Assembly (NCBI GenBank): GCA_016716265.1
Contig: JADJWQ010000006.1
Coordinates: 1,701,501 to 1,765,500, forward strand
Length of the DNA: 64,000 nt
From: Planctomycetota bacterium
Lineage (GTDB): Bacteria; Planctomycetota; UBA1135; UBA2386
Direction of reading: 5' to 3'
The first letter of the stretch is position 1; the number at the start of each line of letters is the position of its first letter. The notes under the pieces were generated by a model. The model did not search any database. It was given only the letters and a program-made list of their open reading frames with translations, and was not told where the DNA came from. Below, in pieces: positions 8,270 through 18,255 of this stretch. The position numbers were made by a program, and so were the translations under genes.

Positions 8270-11200
8270 ATGAGCGCCGCCCCACAACGCAAGGACCAGG
8301 TCCGCAGCATCTTCGCCCGCGCCCGCGAACTCCCGCCCGCGGACCGCCCGGCCTTCCTGCGCACGGAGTGCGGCAGCGACGACGTGCTCAGGGAGGAGCT
8401 GGCCTCGCTGCTCGATCTGCACGAGGAGGCGCGCCAGCTGCTGCCCGAGCCCGCGCCGGCGGCCGAACGGCCGGGCGACCGCATCGGCCGCTACAAGCTG
8501 CTGCAGCAGATCGGCGAGGGCGGCTTCGGCACGGTCTGGATGGCCGAGCAGGAGGAGCCGGTCCTGCGCAAGGTCGCGCTCAAGGTGCTCAAGGCCGGCA
8601 TGGACACAGCACAGGTCGTCGGCCGCTTCGAGGCCGAGCGCCAAGCGCTGGCGATGATGGACCACCCGAACATCGCCAAGGTGTTCGACGGCGGCGCCAC
8701 GCCGCAGGGCCGGCCCTACTTCGTGATGGAGCTGGTCAAGGGCATCCCGATCACGAGGTACTGCGACGACGCGGGGCTCGGCATGCGCGAGCGGCTCGAG
8801 CTGTTCGTGCCGGTGTGCCAGGCGGTGCAGCACGCGCACCAGAAGGGCGTGATCCACCGCGACCTCAAGCCCGGCAACGTGCTCGTCACGCTGCACGACG
8901 GCAGGCCGGTGCCCAAGGTGATCGACTTCGGCATCGCCAAGGCGACCCAGGGCCGGCTCACCGACCGCACCGTGTTCACCGGCTTCCAGCAGATGCTCGG
9001 CACGCCGGAGTACATGGCCCCGGAGCAGGCCGAGCTGTCGGGCCTCGACGTCGACACGCGCGCCGACATCTACAGCCTGGGCGTCCTGCTGTACGAGCTG
9101 CTCACCGGCACGCGGCCGTTCGAGCTGAAGACGCTGCTCGAGGCCGGCTACGCCGAGATGGTGCGCACGATCAAGGAGGTCGATCCGCCGAAGCCGAGCA
9201 CCCGGATCAGCACGCTGGGCGACCAGCTGCTCGACGTCGCACGGCACCGCAAGGTCCACCCGCGCGCGCTCGGCACGTTGATGCGCGGCGACCTCGACTG
9301 GATCGTGATGAAGGCGCTCGAGAAGGAGCGCGGCCGGCGCTACGACACCGCGACGGCGCTCGCCGACGACGTGCTGCGCCACCTCGCCCACGAGCCGGTG
9401 CTCGCGAGCCGGGCGAGCCGGCTCTATCGCTGGCGCAAGTATGTCCGCCGCCACCGCGTCGGCGTCGCAGCGGGCGCGGCGATCGTGCTCGCGCTGCTGG
9501 CCGGCGGCATCGCCGCGACCTTTGGCTACGTCGAGGCGCGCGCGGCGGAGGACAAGGCCGAGGGCGAGCGGGCCGCTGCGGTGCTGGCGCGTCTGGAAGA
9601 GCAGCGACAGAGGGAGGTCGCCGAGGCGGCGCTGGTGCAAGCCGAGGCGCAGCGGCGCCGGGCGGAGAACGAGGTCGCGTCGAAGACGGCAGTCGTCGGG
9701 TTGCTGACGGACCTGTTCTGGAGCAGCGATCCGCACGAGAACAGGGGCCCGGGCTTCACGGTTCGGCAGATGCTGGACGAATTCGCGGCGCTGCAGCTGG
9801 TCCAGCTGGAAGGGCAGCCCGAGGTCGAGTGGGAGCTGCGCCTGGTCGTCGCGCACGCCTACCTGGGGTTGGGCCTGCCCGACGAGGCATTGCCGAACTC
9901 CGCGCGCTCCGTCACGCTCGCGCGCGAACGGCTTCCGGAGAGGCCGGACGCACTCGCCAACGCTCTGTGGCTCCAGTCATGGGCATCGCACGACATGCGT
10001 CGCTGGCACGAGGCGCTGCAGCTCCTCGAGGAGGCCAAGGAGCTGCTCCGTGACCTGGAGGGACAGGACGACCTGCGCGCGGTCATCTCCCATGCGGAGT
10101 GCGACAACCTGTATCACCTCGGAAGCCTGGACGAGGCCAAGGCGCGGGAGTCCCTGTCGCTGGTGGAGCAGGCGTTCGGCTCCGATGGCCACCACACGAA
10201 CCTCGCGAGGGAGCTGCTGGCCAAACAGCTGTCGAGGCAGAACAGCTTCGAAGAGGCTGCGGCGGTGCTGCGAGTCGCAGTGGAGCATCGCCCTGCGGAT
10301 GCGAGGGAGCGTGTCAACCGTGCCCTCTATCTGCTGGACCTGGCCCGCGCTATCGGGCACTCGGGTCGGACAGACGAGGGCATCCGCCTGTCGGAGGAGG
10401 CGCTATCCGAGTACGAGGCCGTCCTCGGCCGGCACCCGAAGTTGATCGACTGCTTGAACACCCTCTCCGAGCTGTGTCGCATGGCGGACCGGCACGAGGA
10501 TGCCGTGGCGTACCAGCGTCGCGCTCTGGAGCTGCGTGCCGAGCTGTACGGCCCCGAGGACCCTGGCTGCATGCTGCGGCTGATCCCCCTCGGCCACGCC
10601 CTGATCAAAACGAAGTCCGGCCGAGCCGAAGCCGAGGCCTGCTTCCGCCGCGCTCTGGAGCTGGCCTCCCGGCCCGACGTGAACGACCGGGAGGCCATCT
10701 TCGAGGCGCTGCACGGACTTGTTTCAGCTCTAATCCTGCAAGGACCTACGAGACACGAGGAAGCCCTGGGGGTCGCCACTCGGGCCGTGGAGCTGTCGCG
10801 CAGGCGCTGGGACGGGGACTCGGCGGCGCTCGCAGATGCCCTCGCCGACCTGGCAAAGGTCAACTACATGCTGAAGCGGTACTTGGCGGCGGAGGATCCA
10901 CTCCGAGAGGCCGTCGCCATCTGGCGGCGCCTCGAGGCGAGAGCCGTCGACCACGTGCCGCCGAGCCCGCACGCGTACTCCATCATCGATCGGCACGAGC
11001 AGGAGACCAACCCCGCGCCGAAGCTCATCACGTCGTTGACCTGGCTCGGTCTGGCGCTCGCGGAGCAGGGGCCGGAGAAGCGGCGCGAGACCATCGAAGT
11101 GCTGCAGCAGGCCTTCGACCGCTGGGCGGAGCTCGGGACGGGCCCCGGGTCGCGAAACCTCTGTCTGGTGCTGTCCGCCCTCGGCCGAGCTCGACTCGAC

Positions 11201-12292
11201 GCTGGTGAGATCGACGCCGCGATCCCGACGCTGCAGCAGGCCGTGGCGGCGTGGCGCGAGGACGTGCAGAGCTGGCCCGACGAGGCAGGAGCCTGGACCG
11301 CGTTCTCGCTCAAGCTGCGACCGGCGGGCGTCCGCCTGATACGGGCGCTGCTGGACAGGGGGCGATGCGCCGAAGCCGAAGAGGCTGCGCGGGAAGTCCT
11401 GCGGCTGACAGGCCACCTGCGGTCGACCAAGGTCGCCGGCTTCTGGCAGTTCGCCGAGCTCACGATGCTCCGCTACGCGCTGGCACGACAGGGCAAGACC
11501 GACGAGGCAGCGGCCGCTGACCGACGGCTCGAGGAGATGCGAGCCGCACCGATCGCGCCGTTCGTTCTGCTGGCGTCCGCCCAGGACCTGCTGAGGTGGG
11601 GCGAAGTCGATCGCGCCGTGTCCGTGGTCGAGCAGGCGCTCGGGGCGCTCGAGCTGGACAGCACCGACCTGAGCTACTTCCTCCCGATCAGCGTCGAGCT
11701 CAGCAACCGTGGCCGGCCGGCCCTGGCCGAGAAGCTCCTGCGTCGCCTGCTCACGTCCCAGCAAGGACCCGGCAAGGACCGCGCCGATGCTGCGTTGACG
11801 CGCGGTTGGCTCATCTTCGCGCTGCGCAAGCAGGGCAAGCTGGCCGAAGCCGAGGAGCTGGGACGCCAGCACCTCGCGCTGGCGAGGGAGGCCCACGGTG
11901 CGGACTCCGCTGAGGCCGCGACCTCCCTCGCTCAGTTGGTCCAGGTGCTGCTGGCGCAAGGGAAAGCTGTGGACGCCGAACTCGCCGCGACGGAGAGCCT
12001 GGCACTCCGCGCTGCGAAGCAGCCGGGGACCTGGCAGCACTACGCCGCCATGGCGCTGCTCGGCCGCGCGCTGCTCGCACAGGGCAGGCTGGCGGAAGCC
12101 GAGCCGTTGCTCGCGGAGAGCTGCGCGAAGATGCAGCCTCCCCCTGCCTCCGTCGAGCACCTCACGGCCGCGCTCGAAGCGATGATCGACCTCTGCGTGC
12201 AGCAGGGGCGGCCGGAGGCCGCGGCGCCGTGGCGCGAGAAGCTGGCCACGCTGGCCTCGGACGCCGCAGGGCCGCGCGACTCCGACCGGTAG
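8270..12292 (+). CDS. Serine/threonine protein kinase with long TPR region
   Basis: A 1340-residue membrane kinase. An N-terminal helical segment (residues 1-60) precedes a complete Hanks kinase domain at about 70-350: glycine loop GEGGFG, lysine in ALKVLK (about residue 103), catalytic HRDLKPGN (about 196), metal-binding DFG (about 218) and APEQ (about 250). One membrane span follows at about 397-421. About 850 residues of TPR-like helical repeats then form a probable extracytoplasmic or scaffold region. The ATG is preferred because GGAG lies 11 bases upstream; a GTG at 8177 overlapping the sigma stop would add 31 residues unlike the family. It forms a sigma-kinase operon with 7632-8180. Its tail is the source type for the chimera at 4449. 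Confidence 0.9.
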   Translation: MSAAPQRKDQVRSIFARARELPPADRPAFLRTECGSDDVLREELASLLDLHEEARQLLPEPAPAAERPGDRIGRYKLLQQIGEGGFGTVWMAEQEEPVLRKVALKVLKAGMDTAQVVGRFEAERQALAMMDHPNIAKVFDGGATPQGRPYFVMELVKGIPITRYCDDAGLGMRERLELFVPVCQAVQHAHQKGVIHRDLKPGNVLVTLHDGRPVPKVIDFGIAKATQGRLTDRTVFTGFQQMLGTPEYMAPEQAELSGLDVDTRADIYSLGVLLYELLTGTRPFELKTLLEAGYAEMVRTIKEVDPPKPSTRISTLGDQLLDVARHRKVHPRALGTLMRGDLDWIVMKALEKERGRRYDTATALADDVLRHLAHEPVLASRASRLYRWRKYVRRHRVGVAAGAAIVLALLAGGIAATFGYVEARAAEDKAEGERAAAVLARLEEQRQREVAEAALVQAEAQRRRAENEVASKTAVVGLLTDLFWSSDPHENRGPGFTVRQMLDEFAALQLVQLEGQPEVEWELRLVVAHAYLGLGLPDEALPNSARSVTLARERLPERPDALANALWLQSWASHDMRRWHEALQLLEEAKELLRDLEGQDDLRAVISHAECDNLYHLGSLDEAKARESLSLVEQAFGSDGHHTNLARELLAKQLSRQNSFEEAAAVLRVAVEHRPADARERVNRALYLLDLARAIGHSGRTDEGIRLSEEALSEYEAVLGRHPKLIDCLNTLSELCRMADRHEDAVAYQRRALELRAELYGPEDPGCMLRLIPLGHALIKTKSGRAEAEACFRRALELASRPDVNDREAIFEALHGLVSALILQGPTRHEEALGVATRAVELSRRRWDGDSAALADALADLAKVNYMLKRYLAAEDPLREAVAIWRRLEARAVDHVPPSPHAYSIIDRHEQETNPAPKLITSLTWLGLALAEQGPEKRRETIEVLQQAFDRWAELGTGPGSRNLCLVLSALGRARLDAGEIDAAIPTLQQAVAAWREDVQSWPDEAGAWTAFSLKLRPAGVRLIRALLDRGRCAEAEEAAREVLRLTGHLRSTKVAGFWQFAELTMLRYALARQGKTDEAAAADRRLEEMRAAPIAPFVLLASAQDLLRWGEVDRAVSVVEQALGALELDSTDLSYFLPISVELSNRGRPALAEKLLRRLLTSQQGPGKDRADAALTRGWLIFALRKQGKLAEAEELGRQHLALAREAHGADSAEAATSLAQLVQVLLAQGKAVDAELAATESLALRAAKQPGTWQHYAAMALLGRALLAQGRLAEAEPLLAESCAKMQPPPASVEHLTAALEAMIDLCVQQGRPEAAAPWREKLATLASDAAGPRDSDR

Positions 12293-13343
12293 ACGATCCA
12301 CGTGTCCGGCGGCGCGCTGCTGCGGCAGGGGCAGCCATGCCGGCCGCTGCAGCGCGGTGAGTAGGCGTCCGGTAGCCCCGATCTACTCTCCGCCGTCGCG
12401 CCACTCAGGCCGTGGCGCATCGCGACGCACACCCCGGCGCGGATCGCCGAGCTCCGCGAACACCTGTCCACTCTCGCCGCCCGCCGCATCGCGGCAGCCG
12501 ACGACGCGCGCGAGATCGGCGTGACGGCGTGGACGATCTGCACGTGTCTGTCACGACGACCATCGCGAGCGAGACGTCATCGGCCACGAGGAAAAAGGGC
12601 TACGAGGAGACCGAGCGGCTCCAGTGCGAGCCGGCGAGCGTGTTCGTTCGAGTGATCCGGCGGCCGATGCTCGCCGGTCCGCCGCACGAGGAAGCCGGGG
12701 TCGTCACACCCGAGCTGCCCGCTCGAGTCATCGAGAAGGGGCGGCCGGAGCCGTCATGCTGGCGCAGGTGGTGGCCGCGAAGTGCAGCGACCACCTGCCA
12801 ATGCCTCGGCAGGCCGGCAGCTTCGCTCGCCACGGCGTCCCCGATCAGGTCGACCGCCCGAGCGCACGCGCGAAAGCCCGTCCACGCGACCGCGACAGCG
12901 CTCGGAACCAGCGCCGGCGACAGCTGGCCGACTCCGCCTGGTCGACGATCGCCCGGCCAGACCCGCGGCCGACGAAATCCCGCGCCGCTCGCGGGTGCCG
13001 GGTTGCTCGCAGCTGCTCGCGACTCGCTCGGTCCGGTCGCGTGCCGAGCGGGGCACGCGCTCACCGACGGGCTCCCGTGCTCGGATGGGCTCTACCGGAC
13101 GCTCACGCGGCGCGCGCCGCGAAGTCGGCCCGCGTGATCACGCCGTCACCATCCCGGGGGAGGCTCGCGAACCGGCGGTCGCCACGGCCGTCCCGCTCGC
13201 TCGGGCGGGTGCGTACGAGATGGTGACAGTCCGGTGCTCCATACCGACGTGCGACGCGGAGTCGTGGGCCCGGTCCGGCGAGGGGGCGGGCCCCCGACGG
13301 CCGCTTGCTGCCCCGCGCGGCCAATTTGAAGTGCCACTTCAAA
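12293..13343. other. Accessory gap with decayed sequence
   Basis: About 1 kb without a convincing gene. Reading frames have the composition of shadows. The last 320 bp belong to the segment duplicated at 24200-25935 and include an EF-hand-like relic on the minus strand. Nothing else was recognised. Confidence 0.45.
13103..13190 (-). pseudogene. EF-hand-like coding relic, copy 1
   Basis: On the minus strand a frame reads RRFASLPRDGDGVITRADF and then stops. The loop resembles a calcium-binding EF-hand (x.D.DG..T...D), except that the first aspartate is replaced. The same frame with an intact loop occurs at 24227-24350 in the duplicated segment. No start codon with a ribosome site or upstream domain was found, so this is probably the remnant of the 3' end of a lost gene. 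Confidence 0.3.
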
Positions 13344-13349
13344 ATGGCC
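13319..13349. promoter_or_regulatory. Palindrome covering the ATPase start codon, copy 1
   Basis: Two 15-base arms (GGCCAATTTGAAGTG and its complement) with one mismatch and a single central base. The ATG of the ATPase gene at 13344 lies inside the right arm. In DNA it could be an operator; in mRNA it would form a hairpin hiding the start codon. The same structure is present at 24485-24515. Confidence 0.6.
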
Positions 13350-14404
13350 GCCAGCCTCTACGAGCAACGTTCGATCGAGCCCGGCGTCGAACGGGCGTCG
13401 GCGCAGTTCCCGGTGCTGTGGATCACGGGCGCGCGCCAGACCGGCAAGACGACGCTGCTCCGCCACCTCGGCAGCGCCTGGCGGACCTGCGAGTCGCTGG
13501 ACGATCCGGCGTTGCGATCTCGCGCGATCCGATCCACGGCTGTTCCTGCAGCGTCATCCGGCTCCGGTGCTGATCGACGAGATCCAGTACGCGCCGGAGT
13601 CTTCGTGCATCCGTTCCTGTCGACCACCGCGCGCGTCGCCGAGCGCGGCGTCGCGGATCCGCCCTTCGATCTCACGTCACTCGGAGCGGCGGTCTGGAAC
13701 GGCGGCTACCCGCGGATGTGCGTCGAGCCGGTCGCCGACGCCGCGCTGTTCTTCGCGTCCTACCTGCAGACCTACCTGCATCGGGACGTCCGCGACCTGC
13801 TGCGCGTCGGTGACCTGTCGAGCCTCGATCGCTTCCTCCGCGCGTGCGCGGCGCGGACGGGGCAGCTCCTCGACCTGTCCGCTCTCGCGCGCGACGTCGA
13901 CGTCAGCGTGCCGACCGTGAAGAGCTGGCTGTCCGTGCTCGAGGCGAGCGGCATCGTCCACCTGCTCCGGCCGTACCACACGAACCGCACCAGCCGACTG
14001 GTCAAGGCACCGAAGCTCTACCTGCTCGACACCGGGCTCGCCTGCCATCTGACCGGCTGGACCTCGCCCACGACGGCGATGGCCGGGCGGCCGCGGGCGC
14101 CCTCGTCGAGACCTGGGCCGTCGGTGAGATCCTCGAGAGCTGGTGGGCCACCGGCGCGGAGGCTCCGTTGCACCACTTCCGCTCGAAGGACGGGGTCGAG
14201 ATCGACCTGCTGATCGAGGTCGACGGTCGCATCCACCCGGTCGAGATCAAGCGCTCGGCCACGGTACGGCGCGAGTGGGCCGAGCCGTTCGCGACGCTCG
14301 ATCGCCTGGGCCTGCCGCGCGGCGAGGGAGCCGTCCTGTGCCTCGCGCCGGACGAGGTGCCGATCGACGAGCGGACGACCGCGCTACCGTTCGGAGCGCT
14401 GCGA
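13344..14404 (+). pseudogene. Broken copy of AAA ATPase with DUF4143-type C-terminus
   Basis: Aligned with the intact copy at 24510-25745, this gene keeps the Walker A motif GARQTGKTTLL. It has lost 2 bases near 13508 and then 172 bases at a GCCGGAG direct repeat (13591). Together these restore the frame but delete the Walker B and sensor region. A further single-base loss near 14086 shifts the frame, so the nuclease-like C-terminus (GVEIDLLIE, HPVEIKRSA) is read in another frame. The original stop is also lost (TGA to CGA), so that frame runs on to 14530. The gene cannot give a working ATPase. Confidence 0.85.
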
Positions 14405-14651
14405 CCGGGTTCCGCCGCAGCGGGTCGCGCGGAACGTCAGCCCGATGGCGTCCCATGCGAGAAGCGGACGGCACTGCCTCGCCGCCAATCGGGGACTCCC
14501 GGTGCGGCGTCCTGCGGGCTGCAATGGTGACCAAGAGACGCCCGCCGACGGAATCCGTCACCTTGGCAGAATCGCGGTCCGAAGTCTCGAGCGGTGACCG
14601 GCGGGCCGACCCGGCTGGCCGGTCCTCGCGCGTGGCGGGAGCGGAAGCTGG

Positions 14652-15200
14652 TCAGGGCTGCCGGCGGAACACCCACTCGAGGTTCTTGAACGGGATCTCG
14701 TAGGCACCGGGCTGCCACGACTCCAGGGTGTAGGAGTCGCCGGACTGGAGCGTCAACACCACCTTCGTGGGGCGATCCAGGCCCGCCCGCTTCACGGTCC
14801 CCTCGAACGTGATCGTGTTCGAGTCCGCGTCGTGCCCACCGAACAGGAAGGTCGTGAGTGACTCGCGCGAGTCCATCAGGGCCAGCGAGTACTGCTGCGC
14901 CCCCTCGTCGTAGCCCAGGTAGAGGATGGCGGCGAACGGCTCGCCGCTCCGCGTGGTGGCGATCGTCTGCGCGACGAAGCGGCCGTCCAGCACCCACGCG
15001 GACGAGGCCGTGCCGGTCGTGATCTCGGGCTCGAGGCCGGTCCAGGGCCACGAGGTCGTGGTGCAGGTCCACTCGCCCGTCATTGCGTCGAGCAGGCCGT
15101 GTTCCGGGGTCACCGGACGGATGGGTGCCGCGGTGCGCTCCTCGGGAGGGGCGGCGCAGGAAACCAGGAGCAGGCCGAGGAGGCCGAGGCAGCTTCGCAT
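14652..15200 (-). CDS. DUF1579-like lipoprotein
   Basis: A 182-residue protein with a lipoprotein signal (MRSCLGLLGLLLVSCAAP, lipobox LVSC). The mature part matches the DUF1579 pattern: MTGEWTCTT near the start, WVLDGRFVAQTI, a YLGYDEGAQQYSL segment, and a final ESWQPGAYEIPFKNLEW. DUF1579 proteins are small beta-rich exported proteins of unknown function. The ribosome site is weak. The region upstream of the start holds a 4 x 15-bp tandem repeat that may affect expression. Confidence 0.8.
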   Translation of the reverse strand: MRSCLGLLGLLLVSCAAPPEERTAAPIRPVTPEHGLLDAMTGEWTCTTTSWPWTGLEPEITTGTASSAWVLDGRFVAQTIATTRSGEPFAAILYLGYDEGAQQYSLALMDSRESLTTFLFGGHDADSNTITFEGTVKRAGLDRPTKVVLTLQSGDSYTLESWQPGAYEIPFKNLEWVFRRQP

Positions 15201-15216
15201 GGATCGAGCCCCCTTG

Positions 15217-15276
15217 TGGAGGCAGGCGGTATGGAGGCAAGCGGTATGGAGGCAGTCAGTATGGAGGCAGGCGGAA
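15217..15276. repeat. Tandem repeat, 4 x 15 bp
   Basis: Four adjoining 15-base units starting TGGAGGCA and ending GGTA or a close variant (the third and fourth units carry substitutions). It lies 17 bp upstream of the DUF1579 gene start, in its probable promoter or leader. Confidence 0.85.
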
Positions 15277-15594
15277 TCGAGAGAGCGTGCTTCAGCAGGC
15301 CGCGGACGCTAGCGACGGGGATCGGGGGTGTCAACCAGACCCACCAGTGCGTGCGCGGCATGCCGACGGCGACAATCGTGCCTCGCTGCTGATCGATCCC
15401 GCATGGGTCCGGGGGGCATTCGCACCGAGCGCCTCGTGGCGCGACGAGCCCGCGACAGTCGCAACGGCGACACGACCGGGGTTCCTCCCGCCCCACGTGG
15501 TTCGAGTGGACCGCCGTCACCGGAGCGAGCCCGACGCCAGCGCCGACGCGACCACCCGCACGGCCGGTATCCGCCGCACCGAGACGCATCCAGC

Positions 15595-16128
15595 TCAGGT
15601 CCCGATGACCGCTCGCCCCGCGTCGGAAAACACCACCCACAGCGGACCGCAGCCGACGAACATGTACTGGATCCTCGTGGTCGCCCATTGGAGATACACG
15701 ACGCTCCCTGACATGCTGGCGACGTTCGGGATGGGGATACTGACGGTCGTGACGAAGGCGCGCCCGCTCGGGTCCGGACCGGTCGGCACCACGACGTCGG
15801 GCGAGGGATAGAGCGTGCAACGCGGCGGCTGCGTCACGAGGAGCGGCGGGATCGGGAGGTCGATCCGGGTCGCGCCGATCACGAGCAGGGGTTGCTCGGT
15901 GAGACCCAGCCCCGGCTCGATCGCGTGAGGTCCGGAGTAGGTGATGTCGAAGTTCGCACCGAGGCGTGGCAGGCTGCGGTGGCCGATCATCGGTGTCGAA
16001 CTTCCTGCCGCGGTACACGGGCTGCCGAAGGTAGTGAAGCTCGCCTGCTGAGCGCGAGCCTGGGACGCAGCCTGGAGGATTACCACGAGGGCTGCACACA
16101 TCACGAGGGGACTCCGCACGTTGGTCAT
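15595..16128 (-). CDS. Small secreted protein with planctomycete-type C-terminal domain
   Basis: A 177-residue exported protein. The signal peptide covers about residues 1-26 (MTNVRSPLVMCAALVVILQ, ending ARAQQ). The rest is one beta-rich domain with FGSPCTAAGSSTPMIG, LPRLGANFDITYSG, and a final YLQWATTRIQYMFVG. It resembles the C-terminal domains of the FG-GAP protein at 19979 and the beta-helix protein at 46912, so it may be a free-standing version of that module. The ATG has GGAAG upstream. Function unknown; probably at the cell surface or in the periplasm. Confidence 0.7.
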   Translation of the reverse strand: MTNVRSPLVMCAALVVILQAASQARAQQASFTTFGSPCTAAGSSTPMIGHRSLPRLGANFDITYSGPHAIEPGLGLTEQPLLVIGATRIDLPIPPLLVTQPPRCTLYPSPDVVVPTGPDPSGRAFVTTVSIPIPNVASMSGSVVYLQWATTRIQYMFVGCGPLWVVFSDAGRAVIGT

Positions 16129-16986
16129 GTCGTCACTTCCGGTCGTGCCGGCCTTCACGCGGGGGGTGTGGGAGGCTCGCCGAGTTCGGGATCGGCGCTC
16201 GCTCTGCCTAAGTCCGAGAACCCGAGCGGCCACCTCGTCAGGTCATTCTCCGCGATCCGGCGGCGTGCGGAACCCGCTCGCAGCCGGTGACGGCGCGAGC
16301 AGGAGCCCGGGCAGGCGACGGGGCCGCGCGGCTTCGATCTCCCCGACGCTCCGGAGACCGAAGGTCCAGCCAGCGCGACCGGATCGGCACGATGGGCCGT
16401 GTGCCCCTCGTGGAGCCCGTAGCGGGCAATGCAGAACGCCACCGTCTCTCCGGTGTGGATCCGCATGAGCCCCTCCTCCAGATCCGCGAGTCTCGTCACA
16501 CCGGGGTCGGAGTAGGTGGTGCCGGTCCGTGGCCGCTGCGGAATCAGTAGTCCGGTGCCGGCGGAGATCGCGAGGACGATGGCGACGGCGCTCGGTGTCA
16601 AGGTCTCGCGGAGTGCGTCGTAGCGGCCGATCGGCAGGTCATTGCCGCCCCGCCCACCGCAGGCAGTCGACCAGTCGGCGACCGTCGACGCCGTGGTCCA
16701 GGTGCCGGCCGGATCGCCGGGCAACCGGTCGTGCGGTCACCGACCTCCCGCGGGGACCCGACTGCCCCTCCCGATCGTGCACCGCGATCGAGCCACGGCG
16801 CGACGAGCCCTCCTGGCCGCCGCATGCGGCGACGCTGCAGCCCCCGTGGTTCCGGCCCAGGGCCGCGATCGCGATTCACGGCGTCCGGCCCTGCGAAGCG
16901 ATCACGTGCCGACCCGAAGATCCCTGCTCCGGACACGTGATCGCCACGTCGTTACGCGCGGGAGTCCGCGGTGCGCGTGGTCGTCA
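16129..16986. other. Gap with a possible decayed coding stretch
   Basis: A minus-strand frame at about 16370-16735 has a protein-like composition (DLPIGRYDALRETLTPSAVA and GETVAFCIARYGLHEG). It starts directly after a TGA without a good start codon and runs into shadow-like sequence. It may be a relic of a lost gene. Nothing else is recognisable here. Confidence 0.3.
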
Positions 16987-18096
16987 TCAGAACCGGATCC
17001 GACACCGCGTGGTGAATCTCATCGCACCGGTGAGCGGGTCGATCGTCAGGCCCTGCGCATAGAGGTCGAGTCCGACTGGCCCCGGTGGCGGAACGAAGTA
17101 CGGCCCGAACATCATCTCGGAGGTGGGCGGCGGCTCCGTCGGGCTCGGTGCGGTGAAACCGCCGAAGAAGGCGACGGTCGGGGTCAGCAGGAGCGTTCCG
17201 CCGACTCCAGGGATCGGGATCGGTGGCGTCGGGACCGTGCTCACGATGATGTAGCCGGGAGCGCCCGGAGGCACCGTGGCACGCACACGCCAGCCGAAGC
17301 CGTCACCGCGTGCGACGTCGGGGAAGATGCCCGCGGCTCCGAGGTTGGGATCCATCCCGGTCCCTGTGCCCGCGACTCCGGCATAGGGGATGCCTGTGAA
17401 CACCGCAGGATTGCTGGCGAAGGGCTGACAGACGTCGTCGACGAAGCGAGGGCCGATCCACCACAGCCGGTTGCCTGGCGACGGCGCGAGCACCGCGGTG
17501 GCGAGGTCGTAGTCCCACGCGAGTCCCGACATGCCGGCGACCCCCGAGTAGCCGACCGCGACCGCATTCATCTGTTCTCCCACGCTCGGCGGCACGAAGA
17601 ACGTGCCACTGGTGTGGACCGAGATCCCGTCGAGCGGCCAGGTCGGCGATGCCGGCATGCCGACGCAGACGTAGAGATCCCCGGGTGGCAGGGCCAGCGG
17701 GACCGCGAAGGCGACGCTCATCTCGATCGCGGATACGGGGCCCGGAGGCGGGAACGCAACGACGAGGGGTCCGAGGCCCCCCACCAGGCCGGCAGGCGTC
17801 ATGTCCGGTGACCCGGTCGCCGGCCCGAACGGATCGTCGGTCCGGATCTCGATCCAGAAGACCTCCGCCGTGACGATCGCCTGATCCTGCAGGCGCAGGA
17901 CGATCGAGTCGAGCGACGTGCGACCCGTCACCTGGTCCTCGGGAATCCTCTGGATGACTAGCTTGGGATCGACACCGACCGGCCCGCGCGAAGTGGCCTC
18001 GGCGGTCCCGTCGATGATGTCGATCCGGTTCTGCGCAGCGAGCACCTGGACGATGAGCAGGATGGTCGCGGCAACTCGATGTGCGACGGGGAGCAT
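16987..18096 (-). CDS. Secreted protein of unknown function
   Basis: A 369-residue protein with a signal peptide (MLPVAHRVAATILLIVQVLA, cleavage near AAQN). The mature part is glycine/proline-rich and beta-like. It includes SLDSIVLRLQDQAIVTAEVF, a LPPGDLYVCVGMP segment and WWIGPRFVDDVCQPF. The C-terminus, GLTIDPLTGAMRFTTRCRI, resembles the end of other planctomycete secreted proteins. No catalytic motif was recognised. It lies in a run of minus-strand exported proteins but is separated from its neighbours by long gaps, so it is probably transcribed alone. Confidence 0.7.
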   Translation of the reverse strand: MLPVAHRVAATILLIVQVLAAQNRIDIIDGTAEATSRGPVGVDPKLVIQRIPEDQVTGRTSLDSIVLRLQDQAIVTAEVFWIEIRTDDPFGPATGSPDMTPAGLVGGLGPLVVAFPPPGPVSAIEMSVAFAVPLALPPGDLYVCVGMPASPTWPLDGISVHTSGTFFVPPSVGEQMNAVAVGYSGVAGMSGLAWDYDLATAVLAPSPGNRLWWIGPRFVDDVCQPFASNPAVFTGIPYAGVAGTGTGMDPNLGAAGIFPDVARGDGFGWRVRATVPPGAPGYIIVSTVPTPPIPIPGVGGTLLLTPTVAFFGGFTAPSPTEPPPTSEMMFGPYFVPPPGPVGLDLYAQGLTIDPLTGAMRFTTRCRIRF

Positions 18097-18255
18097 GGTC
18101 TGGCCTCACGATGGAGCGTGGACCGCCCCTCGCGTCGGAGTCTCCGGGACTCCGCTCCGCGACGGGTCGATCGTCGTGAACTGGCGCCGCAAGCTGCCGA
18201 ACCGGTCGCAGGGATCCTCGGAATCCGCCTTCACACCGCCTGGCGTTGTGGTGCG

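Larger units (their letters stand above)
13020..14600. repeat. Segmental duplication A, copy 1 (ATPase unit)
   Basis: This segment is similar to about 24200-25935, including DNA on both sides of the ATPase gene. Upstream both share GGATGGGCTCTACCGGACG. Downstream both share a stretch from GCGGGCCGC/GGGCTGC to AATCGCG. Boundaries are by eye. The flanks diverge more than the coding part. Confidence 0.7.

Noticed and set aside
8252..9856. 534-codon frame opposite the kinase domain
   Set aside because: It is a mirror of the kinase codons with biased composition (Leu/Arg/Ala/His/Val) and no recognisable motif. The kinase on the plus strand is complete.
16155..16724. Minus-strand frame with partly protein-like sequence
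   Set aside because: It has no start codon with a ribosome site, begins right after a TGA, and the second half is shadow-like. It is kept only as a possible relic in the gap entry.
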